A stretch of DNA of 64,000 nucleotides from Roseithermus sacchariphilus (GTDB lineage Bacteria; Bacteroidota; Rhodothermia; Rhodothermales; MEBIC09517), in assembly GCA_003285105.1 (NCBI GenBank), contig CP030158.1:2456501-2520500 (forward strand), given 5' to 3'. Made by a program: the position numbers and the translations under genes. The notes below the pieces were generated by a model. That model was not told where the DNA came from and did not search any database. It saw nothing but the letters and a program-made list of their open reading frames with translations. Positions 8,159 to 18,003 of this stretch are shown piece after piece (within the stretch, counting starts at the first letter, position 1; each line of letters begins with the position of its first letter).

Positions 8159-9967
8159 TCAGCGAATCGTGAAGGACGTCGGGAGCCAGGCCTGCACGCT
8201 GGCCTGGCGCTCGGTGAGGGACCGCAGCACGCGGGCGTGTTCGAGCACGGCGCGCTCGGCCGGGGTGGTGCGGAACTGGAACCAGGCCGAGGCGATGCGG
8301 GCTTGCAGGGCCTCGTTGAACTGCTCCAGCACCGTCTTCGGGCGGGGGAGGATGCGGATGCGGTAGGTGCCTTCCTCCAGCCCGGCGCGCTCGGCGGCGA
8401 GGCGGATGGCCGTCTCCAGCGTGCCAAGCACGTCCACCAGGCCGGCTTCCTGCGCCTGCACGCCACGCCATACCCGGCCCTGCGCCACCGCATCGACGGC
8501 GTCGACCGTCATCCCGCGGTTCTCGGCGACCTCCTCCAGGAAGCGCCGGTAGGTCTGGTCGGTGGAACGCTGCATCAGCGCCCGCTCGGCCTCGGACAGC
8601 GGCTCGATGGCCGAAAACATATCCGCATACGGGCTGGTGGTGAGGACCTCGTGGGTGATGCCCAGTTTGTTGGCGAAGAAGTCTCCGGCATCCACGAACA
8701 GGCTGAATACCCCGATGGAGCCGGTCAGCGTGAGCGGGTTGGCCACGATGGTGTCGGCGGCCATCGCCATCCAGTACCCGCCGGACGCCGCAACGTCGCC
8801 CATGGAGACGATGACGGGTTTCTCCCGGGCCGTCAGTTCCACCTCGCGCAACATGGCGTCGGCGGCCGAGGCAAAGCCCCCCGGGGAGTTGATGCGCACC
8901 ACCACGGCCCGGACGCGCTCGCTCGTGCGGGCCTCCTGCATGGCCTGGCGAAACGTCTCCGACCCCAGCGTCATCCCGCCGAAGAGCGGGGAAGTGTCGT
9001 AGCCGCTCTTGCCCGGCACGATGTTGCCCACGGCATAGACGACGGCGATGTCCCCGTCGGAACCCGTCGGCAGGCCGGCGTCGGCGTCGGAGACCCGGAC
9101 GTACGCCCCCAGGCCGGTCGTCGGCAGCGTGTCCTCCTTTTCCAGCCCGAGCCGCGACTTCAACACGTTCTCCACCTCGTCGTGGTAGAGCAGCCCGTCG
9201 ATCAGGCCGGCTTGCTGGGCATCCTCTGCCGTCAGCGGGGCGGCCGTCTCGGCCAGACGCATCAGGTCCTCGACGGCCATGGACCGGCTCTCGGCAACGG
9301 CCTGCATGAACACCCGGTTCTGCGCCTCCAGCAGCGCCCGCAGCTGTTCCCGGTTGGCCTCGGAGAGGTCGGTGCGGGTGAACGGCTCGACGGCGCTTTT
9401 GAACTCACCCGCGCGAACGGCTTCCACCCGCACATCCAGCCGGTCGAGCAGGTCCTTGTAGAACTCGGCCGTGATGAAGAAGCCGTTGAACTCGACGAAG
9501 CCTTCCGGGTCGGCATAGACGTCGTCGGCGGTGCTGGCGAGGAAGTAGTCGGCTTCGGCGATGGGGAAGGCGCCGGTGGAGGCGATCAGAGGCTTGCCGC
9601 TGTCCTTGAAGGCCAGGAGCGCCGCGCGCAGTTCTTCCAGCGTGGCCCACGAAGCCTGCAAGCCCCGCAACTGCAGCCAGACCGCCTCGATTCGTTCGTC
9701 GGCGGCGGCCCGGGCCAGGGTCCGCGTCAGATCGCGCAGGTCATACCGGGCCTGTCCCATGAACGCCATCGTCAGCGGGTCGTCGGACGTGAGTTCCGGG
9801 ATGCTTCCGCCCAGTTCCATCACCAGGACCGAGCCGGAACGCACGCGCGGTGCCGTCTCCGTGGACGCCACGAGGGCCACGATGAACATCATGGACAGCA
9901 GAAAAAGGACGCCCACGGCAATGAGCGTCCCGAGGGTGCTGGCGATCAGCGTCGAGAGAAAGCGCAT
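8159..9967 (-). CDS. sppA: Signal peptide peptidase SppA (67-kDa type)
   Basis: Membrane-anchored serine protease degrading cleaved signal peptides. The 602 aa contain an N-terminal membrane segment (about 5-36) and the duplicated SppA fold. The catalytic Lys is K125 (FKDSGKPLIAS) in the first half and the Ser is S395 (DVAASGGYWMA) in the second, the Ser/Lys dyad arrangement of the long form. The ATG at 9967 places the membrane anchor at the N-terminus; the frame stays open upstream to 10339 but without signal or domain. It is divergent from the Arg-rich repeat gene across 363 bp. Confidence 0.95.
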   Translation of the reverse strand: MRFLSTLIASTLGTLIAVGVLFLLSMMFIVALVASTETAPRVRSGSVLVMELGGSIPELTSDDPLTMAFMGQARYDLRDLTRTLARAAADERIEAVWLQLRGLQASWATLEELRAALLAFKDSGKPLIASTGAFPIAEADYFLASTADDVYADPEGFVEFNGFFITAEFYKDLLDRLDVRVEAVRAGEFKSAVEPFTRTDLSEANREQLRALLEAQNRVFMQAVAESRSMAVEDLMRLAETAAPLTAEDAQQAGLIDGLLYHDEVENVLKSRLGLEKEDTLPTTGLGAYVRVSDADAGLPTGSDGDIAVVYAVGNIVPGKSGYDTSPLFGGMTLGSETFRQAMQEARTSERVRAVVVRINSPGGFASAADAMLREVELTAREKPVIVSMGDVAASGGYWMAMAADTIVANPLTLTGSIGVFSLFVDAGDFFANKLGITHEVLTTSPYADMFSAIEPLSEAERALMQRSTDQTYRRFLEEVAENRGMTVDAVDAVAQGRVWRGVQAQEAGLVDVLGTLETAIRLAAERAGLEEGTYRIRILPRPKTVLEQFNEALQARIASAWFQFRTTPAERAVLEHARVLRSLTERQASVQAWLPTSFTIR

Positions 9968-10330
9968 ATCGAAGAAAAGGAAGAAGGGAGGCGGGAAGAG
10001 GGGCGGGCGGATCGGGGGCCGGAGCGGGTGGCGATGCGTCGGCGCCGGGAAGATACGCCTCCCTGCGGCTACGCGCGAGCCCCGGGGCGGTTGCGGAAGG
10101 AGGCCGCCCGCTGATCCGCGGGGGTGCGCTCGCTCCGGCGGATTGTAGCGGAAACTGGACAGGTCCGGGAGCGAGGAGGACGTTCTGACGCCGTGCGGAT
10201 CGGCGAAAACGGCGTGTGAGGGGCGCTCGGGCCGGATCGGGGGAGGCTGGCACGACTTTGAACGGAACCGGGAGAAGCGGTCCCGCGCCATCTCGCATCC
10301 GTATTCATCAGAAGTCTTTCGGAGGGCGTC
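9968..10330. other. Divergent intergenic region sppA / repeat protein
   Basis: 363 bp without a credible gene. The sppA-proximal end (9968-10020) is almost pure purine on the plus strand, so the sppA leader would be pyrimidine-rich and lacks a Shine-Dalgarno. The far end has ggagg at 10321-10325, five bases before the ATG at 10331. Both promoters must be here, but I cannot place either with confidence. Confidence 0.5.
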
Positions 10331-11911
10331 ATGAACCATCGGTTACGCTTCCTCGCCGCCGGCCTGCTGACGCTGGTGCTGGCGGCTCCCCTGCTGGGGC
10401 CGGCCGACGTCGCCGCGCAGTCCCGCGAACGGACCAACGGCCGCGAGAAGACCGAGCGCGTCGAGAAGAAAGAGAAGAAACGGGTGACACCGAACCAGAC
10501 GACCCCGAACGCCGATCCGCGCTCCCCGAGCCGCACGACGAACCGGGAGCGGACGACGAACCGGGAGCGGACGACGAACCGGGAGCGGACGACGAACCGG
10601 GAGCGGACGACGAACCGGGAGCGGACGACGAACCGGGAGCGGACGACGAACCGGGAGCGGACGACGAACCGGGAGCGGACGACGAACCGGGAGCGGACGA
10701 CGAACCGGGAGCGGACGACGAACCGGGAGCGGACGACGAACCGGGAGCGCACGGACCGAAACCGCAACGTGCAGACCCGCCCGGACCGGCGGGCGCGGGA
10801 GGACGACCGTTCCGGCCGCGACCGGACGAGCACGGCGACCGGCCGGGTCCGCGTCGAAGACCGGCGGACGCGAGACGATGACCGGAGTCGCGACCGTTAC
10901 GACCGGGATCGGGATCGTTACGACCGGGATCGGGGCCACCGCCGGGTGTTACCGAAGGAGCATCGGCGGCGGGACGACTGGTGGGGGCATTATCGCGGGG
11001 GGCGCAAGATCCGGGGGGCGCACGGGGGCTTCATCATCCACGTTCCGCCCCGGCGCACGGTGCGCCCGATCATCCACGTAGACGTCGACATTGCGTGGCC
11101 CTGGGTGCATCGCTACCACTACGGCTGGGCGCCGCGGTACGTCTACCGGCAGGTGGTCTACGTCGAGGTCGGCTGGGGCAGGCGGCATCGTGATACCAGG
11201 ATCGACGTGCGCACCGTCTACCGGCATCGCGTGCGCCGGGCCACGCCGCACTACGCCGAGGTCGACGTCTACATCGACCGGGTGGAGCTTTACGAAGACG
11301 GGTATTTCATCGGGGAGGTGGATCGCATTCCGTCGTACCTGAGCCGGATCCGCGCCACCATCTACCGCAATGGCCGGGTTCACTTCGACCGGTCGGTCTT
11401 CCTCGTCGGGGATCCGCACGTCGGGTTCGAGATGATCGCGACGCCGCCCTACGGCCGCTACCTGCTGGGCAGCCCCCGCTGGGAGCGGGACTACCGGGTC
11501 GGCGTGCTGGACCTCTATGAAGGGCGCGTGGTGCCGGCTCGCTACAGCCGTCTCTATGATCCCTACGACTTCGACGGGTTCGTGCCCATCTCGCTGTTGC
11601 CGGAGGACCACGGCTGGCTGTGGGATTACGGGCCGGAGGCGGTGAGCTATTACCGCTATGAAGACGACGTCGACGACGACGCCTACTTCTACGGCTACGG
11701 GAGCCGCGGTCGCCCTGGCGCGCCTGCCTACGGCCGCCGCGACGTACAGCCCCAGGCGCTGCCGCACGTCCGGGCCGAGGGGTCGCCGGGGCTGGAGACG
11801 GCCGCCTACGTGGCCCCGGTGCTGCAACGTGAGCAACGCGACGAGGTGAGCCTGGAGCTGGGCGCGCGCGTCCGGTTGAACCGGACGGTCGAGATCCGGC
11901 GCATCGAGTAG
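10331..11911 (+). CDS. Secreted Arg-rich repeat protein of unknown function
   Basis: 526 aa. Signal peptide (residues 1-29, ending ADVAAQS), then a highly basic region with twelve perfect TTNRER hexapeptides (about 69-140) and further Arg/Asp-rich sequence (RDRYDRDRDRYDRD). From about 230 comes a compact aromatic, Tyr/Arg/His-rich domain (WPWVHRYHYGWAPRYVYRQ; VDVYIDRVELYEDGYFIGEV) and an acidic Tyr-rich patch (YEDDVDDDAYFYGYG). The strongly charged sequence suggests an envelope or polymer-binding role, but I recognise no family. ggagg lies 5 nt before the start. A strong hairpin follows the stop. Confidence 0.75.
   Translation: MNHRLRFLAAGLLTLVLAAPLLGPADVAAQSRERTNGREKTERVEKKEKKRVTPNQTTPNADPRSPSRTTNRERTTNRERTTNRERTTNRERTTNRERTTNRERTTNRERTTNRERTTNRERTTNRERTTNRERTTNRERTDRNRNVQTRPDRRAREDDRSGRDRTSTATGRVRVEDRRTRDDDRSRDRYDRDRDRYDRDRGHRRVLPKEHRRRDDWWGHYRGGRKIRGAHGGFIIHVPPRRTVRPIIHVDVDIAWPWVHRYHYGWAPRYVYRQVVYVEVGWGRRHRDTRIDVRTVYRHRVRRATPHYAEVDVYIDRVELYEDGYFIGEVDRIPSYLSRIRATIYRNGRVHFDRSVFLVGDPHVGFEMIATPPYGRYLLGSPRWERDYRVGVLDLYEGRVVPARYSRLYDPYDFDGFVPISLLPEDHGWLWDYGPEAVSYYRYEDDVDDDAYFYGYGSRGRPGAPAYGRRDVQPQALPHVRAEGSPGLETAAYVAPVLQREQRDEVSLELGARVRLNRTVEIRRIE
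10535..10750 (+). repeat. In-frame 18-bp tandem repeat, 12 copies
   Basis: acgacgaaccgggagcgg is repeated 12 times, identical at nucleotide level except the last base of copy 12. It encodes TTNRER x12 inside the preceding gene. Identity including third codon positions implies recent expansion by slippage or unequal exchange, so copy number may vary between strains. Confidence 0.95.
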
Positions 11912-11952
11912 GCTACCGGCCGGTCGTTCCTCCGTGGCTGCCGGTGGCCTGG

Positions 11953-11989
11953 ACGGCCCCGCCCGCGCATCCGTTGCGGGCGGGGCCGT
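11953..11989 (+). terminator. Strong GC hairpin downstream of the repeat-protein gene
   Basis: acggccccgcccgc (11953-11966) and gcgggcggggccgt (11976-11989) form a perfect 14-bp stem with a 9-nt loop, 41 bp after the stop at 11911. There is no T run (gtgtcgtagg follows), so termination would be L-shaped or factor-assisted. Confidence 0.55.
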
Positions 11990-12250
11990 GTGTCGTAGGC
12001 CGGCCCGGTCGAAACCGTAGCCCCCGCCTCGGGGTACCATGCCCCGGCTCAGCAAGCGGCATCGGCCGGTCTGTGCCGGGGCGCTCCACCCGGCGCCGGG
12101 TGCCGCCCCTCCGCGTGGGCCGCTCCCGCGGCAGGCCCCCGCCATCACCGTGGGGCGGGTCCCGCCCCACGCCTTCGCCTGCCGAACCGGTACAACCGGG
12201 TCGCTGCCGGGTTCACACGGCGATGCTTTTGCGGTCAGGTGCCAACGACC
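11990..12250. other. hrcA upstream region with GC palindrome
   Basis: 261 bp before hrcA; with the preceding hairpin the gap is 339 bp. It contains the palindrome cgtggggcggg-t-cccgccccacg (12149-12171) and several weaker GC inverted repeats. I looked for the CIRCE operator (TTAGCACTC-N9-GAGTGCTAA) expected for an autoregulated hrcA operon and do not see it on either strand. Confidence 0.5.
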
Positions 12251-13348
12251 ATGACGAAACCCACGTCCACATACGGCAAGGCGTCTCATGCCCACCCGCT
12301 TTCCGAGCGGGAACGGGAGATCCTGCGGCTGGTCGTGAAGAGCTTCGTCCGCACGGCCGGCCCCGTCGGCTCCCGTTTTCTGGCGAAGACCTTCCCCATC
12401 GGGCTCAGCCCGGCCTCCATCCGCAACACCATGAGCGACCTGGAGGACATGGGCTACCTCGATCATCCCTACACCTCCGCCGGACGCGTCCCGACCGAAC
12501 TGGGCTACCGCGTGTTCGTCGACGAACTGATGGAATCGGTGGAGTTGAGTGAATCGGAGAAGCAGCTGTTGCGGCGGGAGCTGGAGGCCCTGATGGGCGA
12601 CACCGAGGAGATGATGCGCGAGAGCTCGCGGCTGCTGGGGCGCCTCTCCAGCCTCCTGGCCGTCGTCCTGAGCCCCCGGCTCTCGACCGGCGTGCTGGAC
12701 CGGCTGGAAGTCGTCCCGCTGTCCTCGAAGCGCGCCATGATCGTCATCAGCGTGCGAGGCGGGCTGCTGCGCACCATCGTCGTCGAGCTCGACGTCGAAC
12801 TGCGCCGTCCGCAGCTCGACCGCGTCGTCTCGGTGCTGAACGAGCGGCTGGCCGGGCTGACCCTGGCCGAGATCCGTAAGACCTACGCCTCGCGCCTGCG
12901 GGATCTCGAGGACGACGAAACCGGCATCGTGCGGCTCGTGCTCAACGAGAACGCCCAGCTGTTCAGCGAGCAGCCCGAGTCGCGCCGCATCAGCCTCAGC
13001 GGGACGCAGAACATCATCGCCCAGCCCGAATTCCAGGACCCCGATCAACTCCGCGAGGTGGTGAAGCTGCTGGAGGACGAGAGCGTCGTCGTGCAGTTGC
13101 TGGAGGACGCCGGGGAAGCGGCCGAGGACGCGCCCGTCATCCGCATCGGCCGGGAGAATGCCGCCGAGTATGCCGGGCGGTACTCCATCGTCACGGCTCC
13201 GTATCACCTGGGCGAGACGCGGGGGACGATCGGGGTGATCGGGCCCATGCGCATGGATTACCCCCGGGTGGTGGCCCTGGTGCAGGGCATGGCCGCGTTG
13301 CTGAGCCGGCCCTCTGAAGATGAAGACCAGCCATCGTCCACACCATGA
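12251..13348 (+). CDS. hrcA: Heat-inducible transcription repressor HrcA
   Basis: DNA-binding repressor of class I heat-shock genes. The N-terminal winged helix is visible (LSEREREILRLVVKSFVRTA and SPASIRNTMSDLEDMGYL), then SAGRVPTELGYRVFVD, a HrcA signature. The central GAF-like part and the C-terminal ETRGTIGVIGPMRMDYPR motif are also present. 365 aa, normal length. The ATG at 12251 is preferred over GTG 12239. The stop overlaps the grpE start (ATGA), so the genes are translationally coupled. Confidence 0.95.
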   Translation: MTKPTSTYGKASHAHPLSEREREILRLVVKSFVRTAGPVGSRFLAKTFPIGLSPASIRNTMSDLEDMGYLDHPYTSAGRVPTELGYRVFVDELMESVELSESEKQLLRRELEALMGDTEEMMRESSRLLGRLSSLLAVVLSPRLSTGVLDRLEVVPLSSKRAMIVISVRGGLLRTIVVELDVELRRPQLDRVVSVLNERLAGLTLAEIRKTYASRLRDLEDDETGIVRLVLNENAQLFSEQPESRRISLSGTQNIIAQPEFQDPDQLREVVKLLEDESVVVQLLEDAGEAAEDAPVIRIGRENAAEYAGRYSIVTAPYHLGETRGTIGVIGPMRMDYPRVVALVQGMAALLSRPSEDEDQPSSTP

Positions 13349-13995
13349 AAGAGATGTCCGTTGAAGAACAGGCTCCCGAAACGGCCGCCGACGTCGCGGA
13401 CGACGTCACGGAGACGCCCGCGTCCGAGGCCCATGCCGCCGACGTCGCGGACGACGTCGCAGAAACGCCCGAGGCCGATGCGGGCGGGACCGAGGCCGGT
13501 ACCGCCGGGGAGGCTGCCGGAGCGGAGGTCGCGCGGCTCCAGGCCGAGCTGGAGGCGACCCGCGACCAGCTGATGCGGCAGGCCGCCGAGTTCCGCAACT
13601 ACCGCCGGCGCACGGAGGCCGAGAAGCAGCAGCTGATCGAGCTGGGGCAGAGCCTCGTCGTGCAGCACGTGCTCGACGTGCTGGACGACTTCGGCCGCTC
13701 GCTGGAGGCCGTCGAGCAGGTCGAGGAACGCCAGGCCGATCCGCAGGTCGCCTACGACCAGCTCAAGCAGGGGCTGGCGCTGGTCTACCGAAAGTTTCAG
13801 GAGGAGCTGCAGCGGCTCGGGGTCGAGGCGATCGAGGCGGTCGGAACGGTGTTCGACGAGCGGGTGCACGAAGCCGTGATGCAGCAGCCGGCGCCCGACG
13901 GCGTCGAGCCCGGCACGGTTCTGGCCGAGTTGCAGAAAGGCTATCGCATGGGCGAGCGGGTGCTCCGGCACAGCAAGGTGGTCGTCGCCGCCTGA
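13345..13995 (+). CDS. grpE: Nucleotide exchange factor GrpE
   Basis: Co-chaperone releasing ADP from DnaK. 216 aa: an acidic low-complexity N-terminus with a duplicated ADVADD(V)xETP motif (about 10-45), the long coiled coil (about 55-100, AAEFRNYRRRTEAEKQQL) and the C-terminal beta domain (VGTVFDERVHEAV, EPGTVLAELQKGYRMGERVLR). It starts within the hrcA stop codon; dnaJ follows after 46 bp. dnaK is not in the window. Confidence 0.95.
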   Translation: MKEMSVEEQAPETAADVADDVTETPASEAHAADVADDVAETPEADAGGTEAGTAGEAAGAEVARLQAELEATRDQLMRQAAEFRNYRRRTEAEKQQLIELGQSLVVQHVLDVLDDFGRSLEAVEQVEERQADPQVAYDQLKQGLALVYRKFQEELQRLGVEAIEAVGTVFDERVHEAVMQQPAPDGVEPGTVLAELQKGYRMGERVLRHSKVVVAA

Positions 13996-14026
13996 CCTCG
14001 CCCCTGCCCCACGAACCGGTTCCTGA

Positions 14027-15202
<1,176 letters not shown>

Positions 15203-15350
15203 GGCGGTCTCCGAGGCTGTCTCCGAGGCTTCTTCCGGGGGGGCACGCGTCGAAGGAGCGTCACGTGCCCGGCGAAACCGTGCGGGGTTGGCCGGGTAGG
15301 AAGCGGGCACGCCGCGCCGTGCCGTCGTCTTTTTGCTGCTTCCTTCCCCG

Positions 15351-15895
15351 ATGGATCGTTTTCGTATGGATGGGCAGGTGCTTCGCCACGTGATGCGACA
15401 CGTACCGTCTCCCGTGACCGTCGTCACCGCGGCGGGGGCGGGGGAGCGGCGGGGCATCACGATCGGCTCGTTCACCAGCGTGTCGCTGGAGCCCCCCCTG
15501 ATCTCGCTCAATGTGGCCCGGGAGGCCCAGATGCACCCGGTGCTGGCGGCGGCGTCCCACTTCGCCGTGCACGTGTTGCGGGAGGATCAGGCCCATCTCG
15601 CTCGCCGCTTTTCCCTGCCCGATCTGACGTCCGCAGATCAGTTCGAGGGGGTGGCCTTCCGGCCCGGCCCGGGGGGGTTCCGTTGCTGACGGAGGCGCTC
15701 GCGGTGCTGGTGTGCGTGCCATATGCCCGCCACGAAGCGGGCGACCACACGATCGTGGTGGGGGAGGTCGTGGGCGTCGAACAGGCGCGTGGTGTGCCGC
15801 TGCTCTATTACAACCGGGCTTACCGGCGCGTGGGGGAGGAGGTGGCGGTGCGGGTGTTCGCGCCGGTGAACCGGGCATCCAGCGAGACGCCGTAG
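15351..15895 (+). pseudogene. Flavin reductase-like protein, frameshifted in a G7 run
   Basis: The first frame (15351-15689) encodes a flavin reductase domain start: VLRHVMRHVPSPVTVVTAA, GITIGSFTSVSLEPPLISL and HFAVHVLREDQ. It terminates at GGFRC. The second frame (to 15895) continues the same fold with LLTEALAVLVCVPYARHEAGDHTIVVGEV and PLLYYNRAYRR (shown here in part). Adding one G to the run at 15671-15677 joins both halves as GPGGVPLLTEA, giving a protein of about 181 aa, the normal size for FMN-binding split-barrel reductases. This is either a sequencing error in a homopolymer or a genuine frameshift. The 3' end overlaps the convergent gene by 76 bp. Confidence 0.75.
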
Positions 15896-16662
15896 GCGCC
15901 TGCGCCGAAGAAGGCATAGTCGTAGCGGGCCGGATCCTCGGGGCAGAGCCTCCGGCACCGCCGCGTCAGTTCGAGGGCGGCCTTCCAGTCGTTCGCCGCC
16001 CGGTCGATCAGCCCGAGGGCGCGGGCCTGCCGGCCGGAGTGGACGTCGAGCGGGAGCACGAGGTGGGCCGGGCGGATGCGCGACCAGATGCCCAGATCCA
16101 CCGGGCCGGGCCGCACCATCCAGCGCAGGTACATGGCCAGGCGCTTGCAGGCGCCGCCCGAGGCCGGCCGGGCCAGGTGCTTGCGAAGCCGGGCCGGGGT
16201 GCCCTCCAGGGCCGTCAGGATGCCCGTGCTGAACCCCTGGATGGCCGGGCCGACGTGCTCGTCCCCGGCGGACAGGTGCCGGGCGAAGAGGGCCTCGACC
16301 GTGCCGTGGGTGCGTAGCTCGTGGGACAGGGCTTTCGTGAGCCAGAGGGCGTCGATGGGCTGGAAGGTGCGGTGCCGGAAGCCCTCCAGCGCCGGGGCGT
16401 CGCGGGCCTCGTCGAAGTCGTAGACGAACCGGTACGGCCGGTACCGCATCCGGACGCAGAGCTCCGCCATCTTGTCCAGCACCGTCTGCCGTCGCCCCCA
16501 GGCCAGCAGCGCCGCAAACAGGCCGATCACCTCCTGGTCGCGCGGGTCGTCGAACCCGTGTGGGATGGCGATCGGGTCCTCGGCGATGAAGGCCGGCTGC
16601 TCGAAGCGGCGGACGAGGGCGTCCAGGTAGGCTTTCAGGTCGGGTGTGAGGGGCGCAGGCAC
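15820..16662 (-). CDS. TIGR02757 (DUF2400) family protein
   Basis: 280-aa cytosolic protein matching the TIGR02757/DUF2400 family of unknown function. Recognisable blocks are DDPRDQEVIGLFAALLAWGR near residue 38, CKRLAMYLRWMVR at about 170, VDLGIWSRI, and HLVLPLDVHSGRQARALGL, where the His/Asp are conserved in the family. CPEDPARYDYAFFGAGAYG is near the end. It lies 11 bp behind the dehydratase gene on the same strand, forming the end of a three-gene minus operon. Confidence 0.85.
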   Translation of the reverse strand: MPAPLTPDLKAYLDALVRRFEQPAFIAEDPIAIPHGFDDPRDQEVIGLFAALLAWGRRQTVLDKMAELCVRMRYRPYRFVYDFDEARDAPALEGFRHRTFQPIDALWLTKALSHELRTHGTVEALFARHLSAGDEHVGPAIQGFSTGILTALEGTPARLRKHLARPASGGACKRLAMYLRWMVRPGPVDLGIWSRIRPAHLVLPLDVHSGRQARALGLIDRAANDWKAALELTRRCRRLCPEDPARYDYAFFGAGAYGVSLDARFTGANTRTATSSPTRR

Positions 16663-16673
16663 AGCGGCAGGGG

Positions 16674-17636
16674 TCAGAAGCGCCAGGAGCGCACGTCCAC
16701 GTTGCCGCCGCTGAGGATCACCCCGACGCGGGCGCCGGCGACCTCGACGGCCCCGCTGAGCAGGGCGGCGGCGGCGAGGGCCCCCGTCGGCTCGACCACC
16801 AGCTTCATCCGCTCCCAGAGGAACAGCATGGCCTCACGGATGGCGTCTTCCGAGACGGTGACCATGTCGGCCACGTAGTGTCGGATCAGAGGGAACGTGA
16901 TCTCGCCGAGCGACGGGGTCCGGGCGCCGTCGGCGATGGTGTCCGGGTTGTGCACCGTGTGGAGGCGGCCGGTGCGAAACGACCGCGTGGCGTCATCGGC
17001 TCGCTCCGGCTCGACGCCGATGACGCGGCAGGACGGGGCGAGCGCGGCGGCCGCCAGGGCGGACCCGGCCAGCAGGCCGCCGCCGCCACAGCACACCAGC
17101 AGCACATCCAGCGACCCCACGTCGTCCAGCAACTCCTTCGCCGCCGTACCCTGCCCGGCGACGACGTCCGGGTGGTCATAGGGCGGGATGATCGGGAGCC
17201 CGCGGTCGGCGGCCAGCCGCTGCCCGAGGGCTTCACGGGTGGTTTCCTCCCGGTCGTAGAGCACGACTTCGGCGCCGTAGGCCTCCGTGGCCGCACGTTT
17301 CACCGCCGGGGCGTCGTGGGGCATGACGACTGTCACCGGCACCTCCAGCAGCCGTCCGGCCAGAGCCAGGGCCTGGGCGTGATTGCCGGAGGAGTAGGTC
17401 AGCACCCCCCGGCGACGCCGGTCCGGCGGCATGGCCGCGAGGGCGTTGTAGGCCCCCCGGAATTTGAAGGCCCCGGTCCGCTGGAAGTTTTCGCATTTGA
17501 AACAGGCCGACGCCCGCGTCCGGGCCTCGACCGTGCGGGAGGTCATGACCGGCGTGCGATGGGCTACGCCGTCCAGCCGAGTGGCCGCCGCCTCGACGTC
17601 CGCGAAGGAAACCGGAAGCGCTGTGGATGCGGGCAT
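16674..17636 (-). CDS. PLP-dependent threonine/serine dehydratase family enzyme
   Basis: Fold-type II PLP enzyme of the threonine ammonia-lyase/serine racemase group, probably deaminating Thr or Ser, or a hydroxy-aspartate, to a keto acid. The PLP Lys is in GAFKFRGAYNAL (about 51-62), the substrate loop is SSGNHAQA and the phosphate-binding loop is CCGGGGLLAGS. The 320 aa lack the C-terminal ACT regulatory domain of biosynthetic IlvA, so a catabolic or racemase-like enzyme is more likely. The ATG at 17636 fits the family N-terminus. Exact substrate is undecided. Confidence 0.88.
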   Translation of the reverse strand: MPASTALPVSFADVEAAATRLDGVAHRTPVMTSRTVEARTRASACFKCENFQRTGAFKFRGAYNALAAMPPDRRRRGVLTYSSGNHAQALALAGRLLEVPVTVVMPHDAPAVKRAATEAYGAEVVLYDREETTREALGQRLAADRGLPIIPPYDHPDVVAGQGTAAKELLDDVGSLDVLLVCCGGGGLLAGSALAAAALAPSCRVIGVEPERADDATRSFRTGRLHTVHNPDTIADGARTPSLGEITFPLIRHYVADMVTVSEDAIREAMLFLWERMKLVVEPTGALAAAALLSGAVEVAGARVGVILSGGNVDVRSWRF

Positions 17637-17670
17637 GGCGAGGGGCGGATGGGCGTGCCGGAGGCCGGGA

Positions 17671-18003
17671 TCAGGCCGACGCATCGGAGGCGTCCCCGGC
17701 GCCCGGCTCTGCCGTCGTCAGCTCGGCGGTGGGCGGCTCCGCGTCGCGTTCCACGACCAGGCGCACGTCGCTGACGAGCGCGACGACGGCTCCGATGGCC
17801 GCCAGGTGCGGCGTGAACAGCAGCGCCGCCGTCGTCCCGCCGACGCCGACGGACAGGGGGAATTCCATCAGGACCCGGTCGCCTTTCTTGATGATGATAC
17901 GGCGGGCGTTTCCCTCTTCGATGATGTCGCGCACCTTGTCCAGGATCTCGCTGCTCTTGAGCTTGAACTCGTGGAAGGTGCCGGGCGCTCTGTGCTGCGT
18001 CAT
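17671..18003 (-). CDS. DUF4342 domain protein
   Basis: 110 aa. The N-terminal half matches DUF4342: FHEFKLKSSEILDKVRDIIE and ARRIIIKKGDRVLMEFPL, followed by a Gly/Ala-rich hydrophobic stretch (GGTTAALLFTPHLAAIGAVV) that may insert in or associate with the membrane. An acidic tail follows (EPPTAELTTAEPGAG). The ATG at 18003 gives the canonical start; upstream in-frame sequence is low-complexity. First gene of the minus-strand trio. Function unknown. Confidence 0.75.
   Translation of the reverse strand: MTQHRAPGTFHEFKLKSSEILDKVRDIIEEGNARRIIIKKGDRVLMEFPLSVGVGGTTAALLFTPHLAAIGAVVALVSDVRLVVERDAEPPTAELTTAEPGAGDASDASA

Noticed and set aside
10069-10939. Minus-strand frames encoding VVRSRF and PVRRPL repeats opposite the TTNRER array
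   Set aside because: They arise only because an 18-bp repeat stays open in several frames. The plus frame has the signal peptide, Shine-Dalgarno and downstream domain.
12149-12171. Intrinsic terminator
   Set aside because: The palindrome has a one-base centre and no T run, so it is a poor terminator. It is listed only as an inverted repeat.
11912-12250. CIRCE operator for HrcA
   Set aside because: No TTAGCACTC/GAGTGCTAA pair or close variant seen on either strand.
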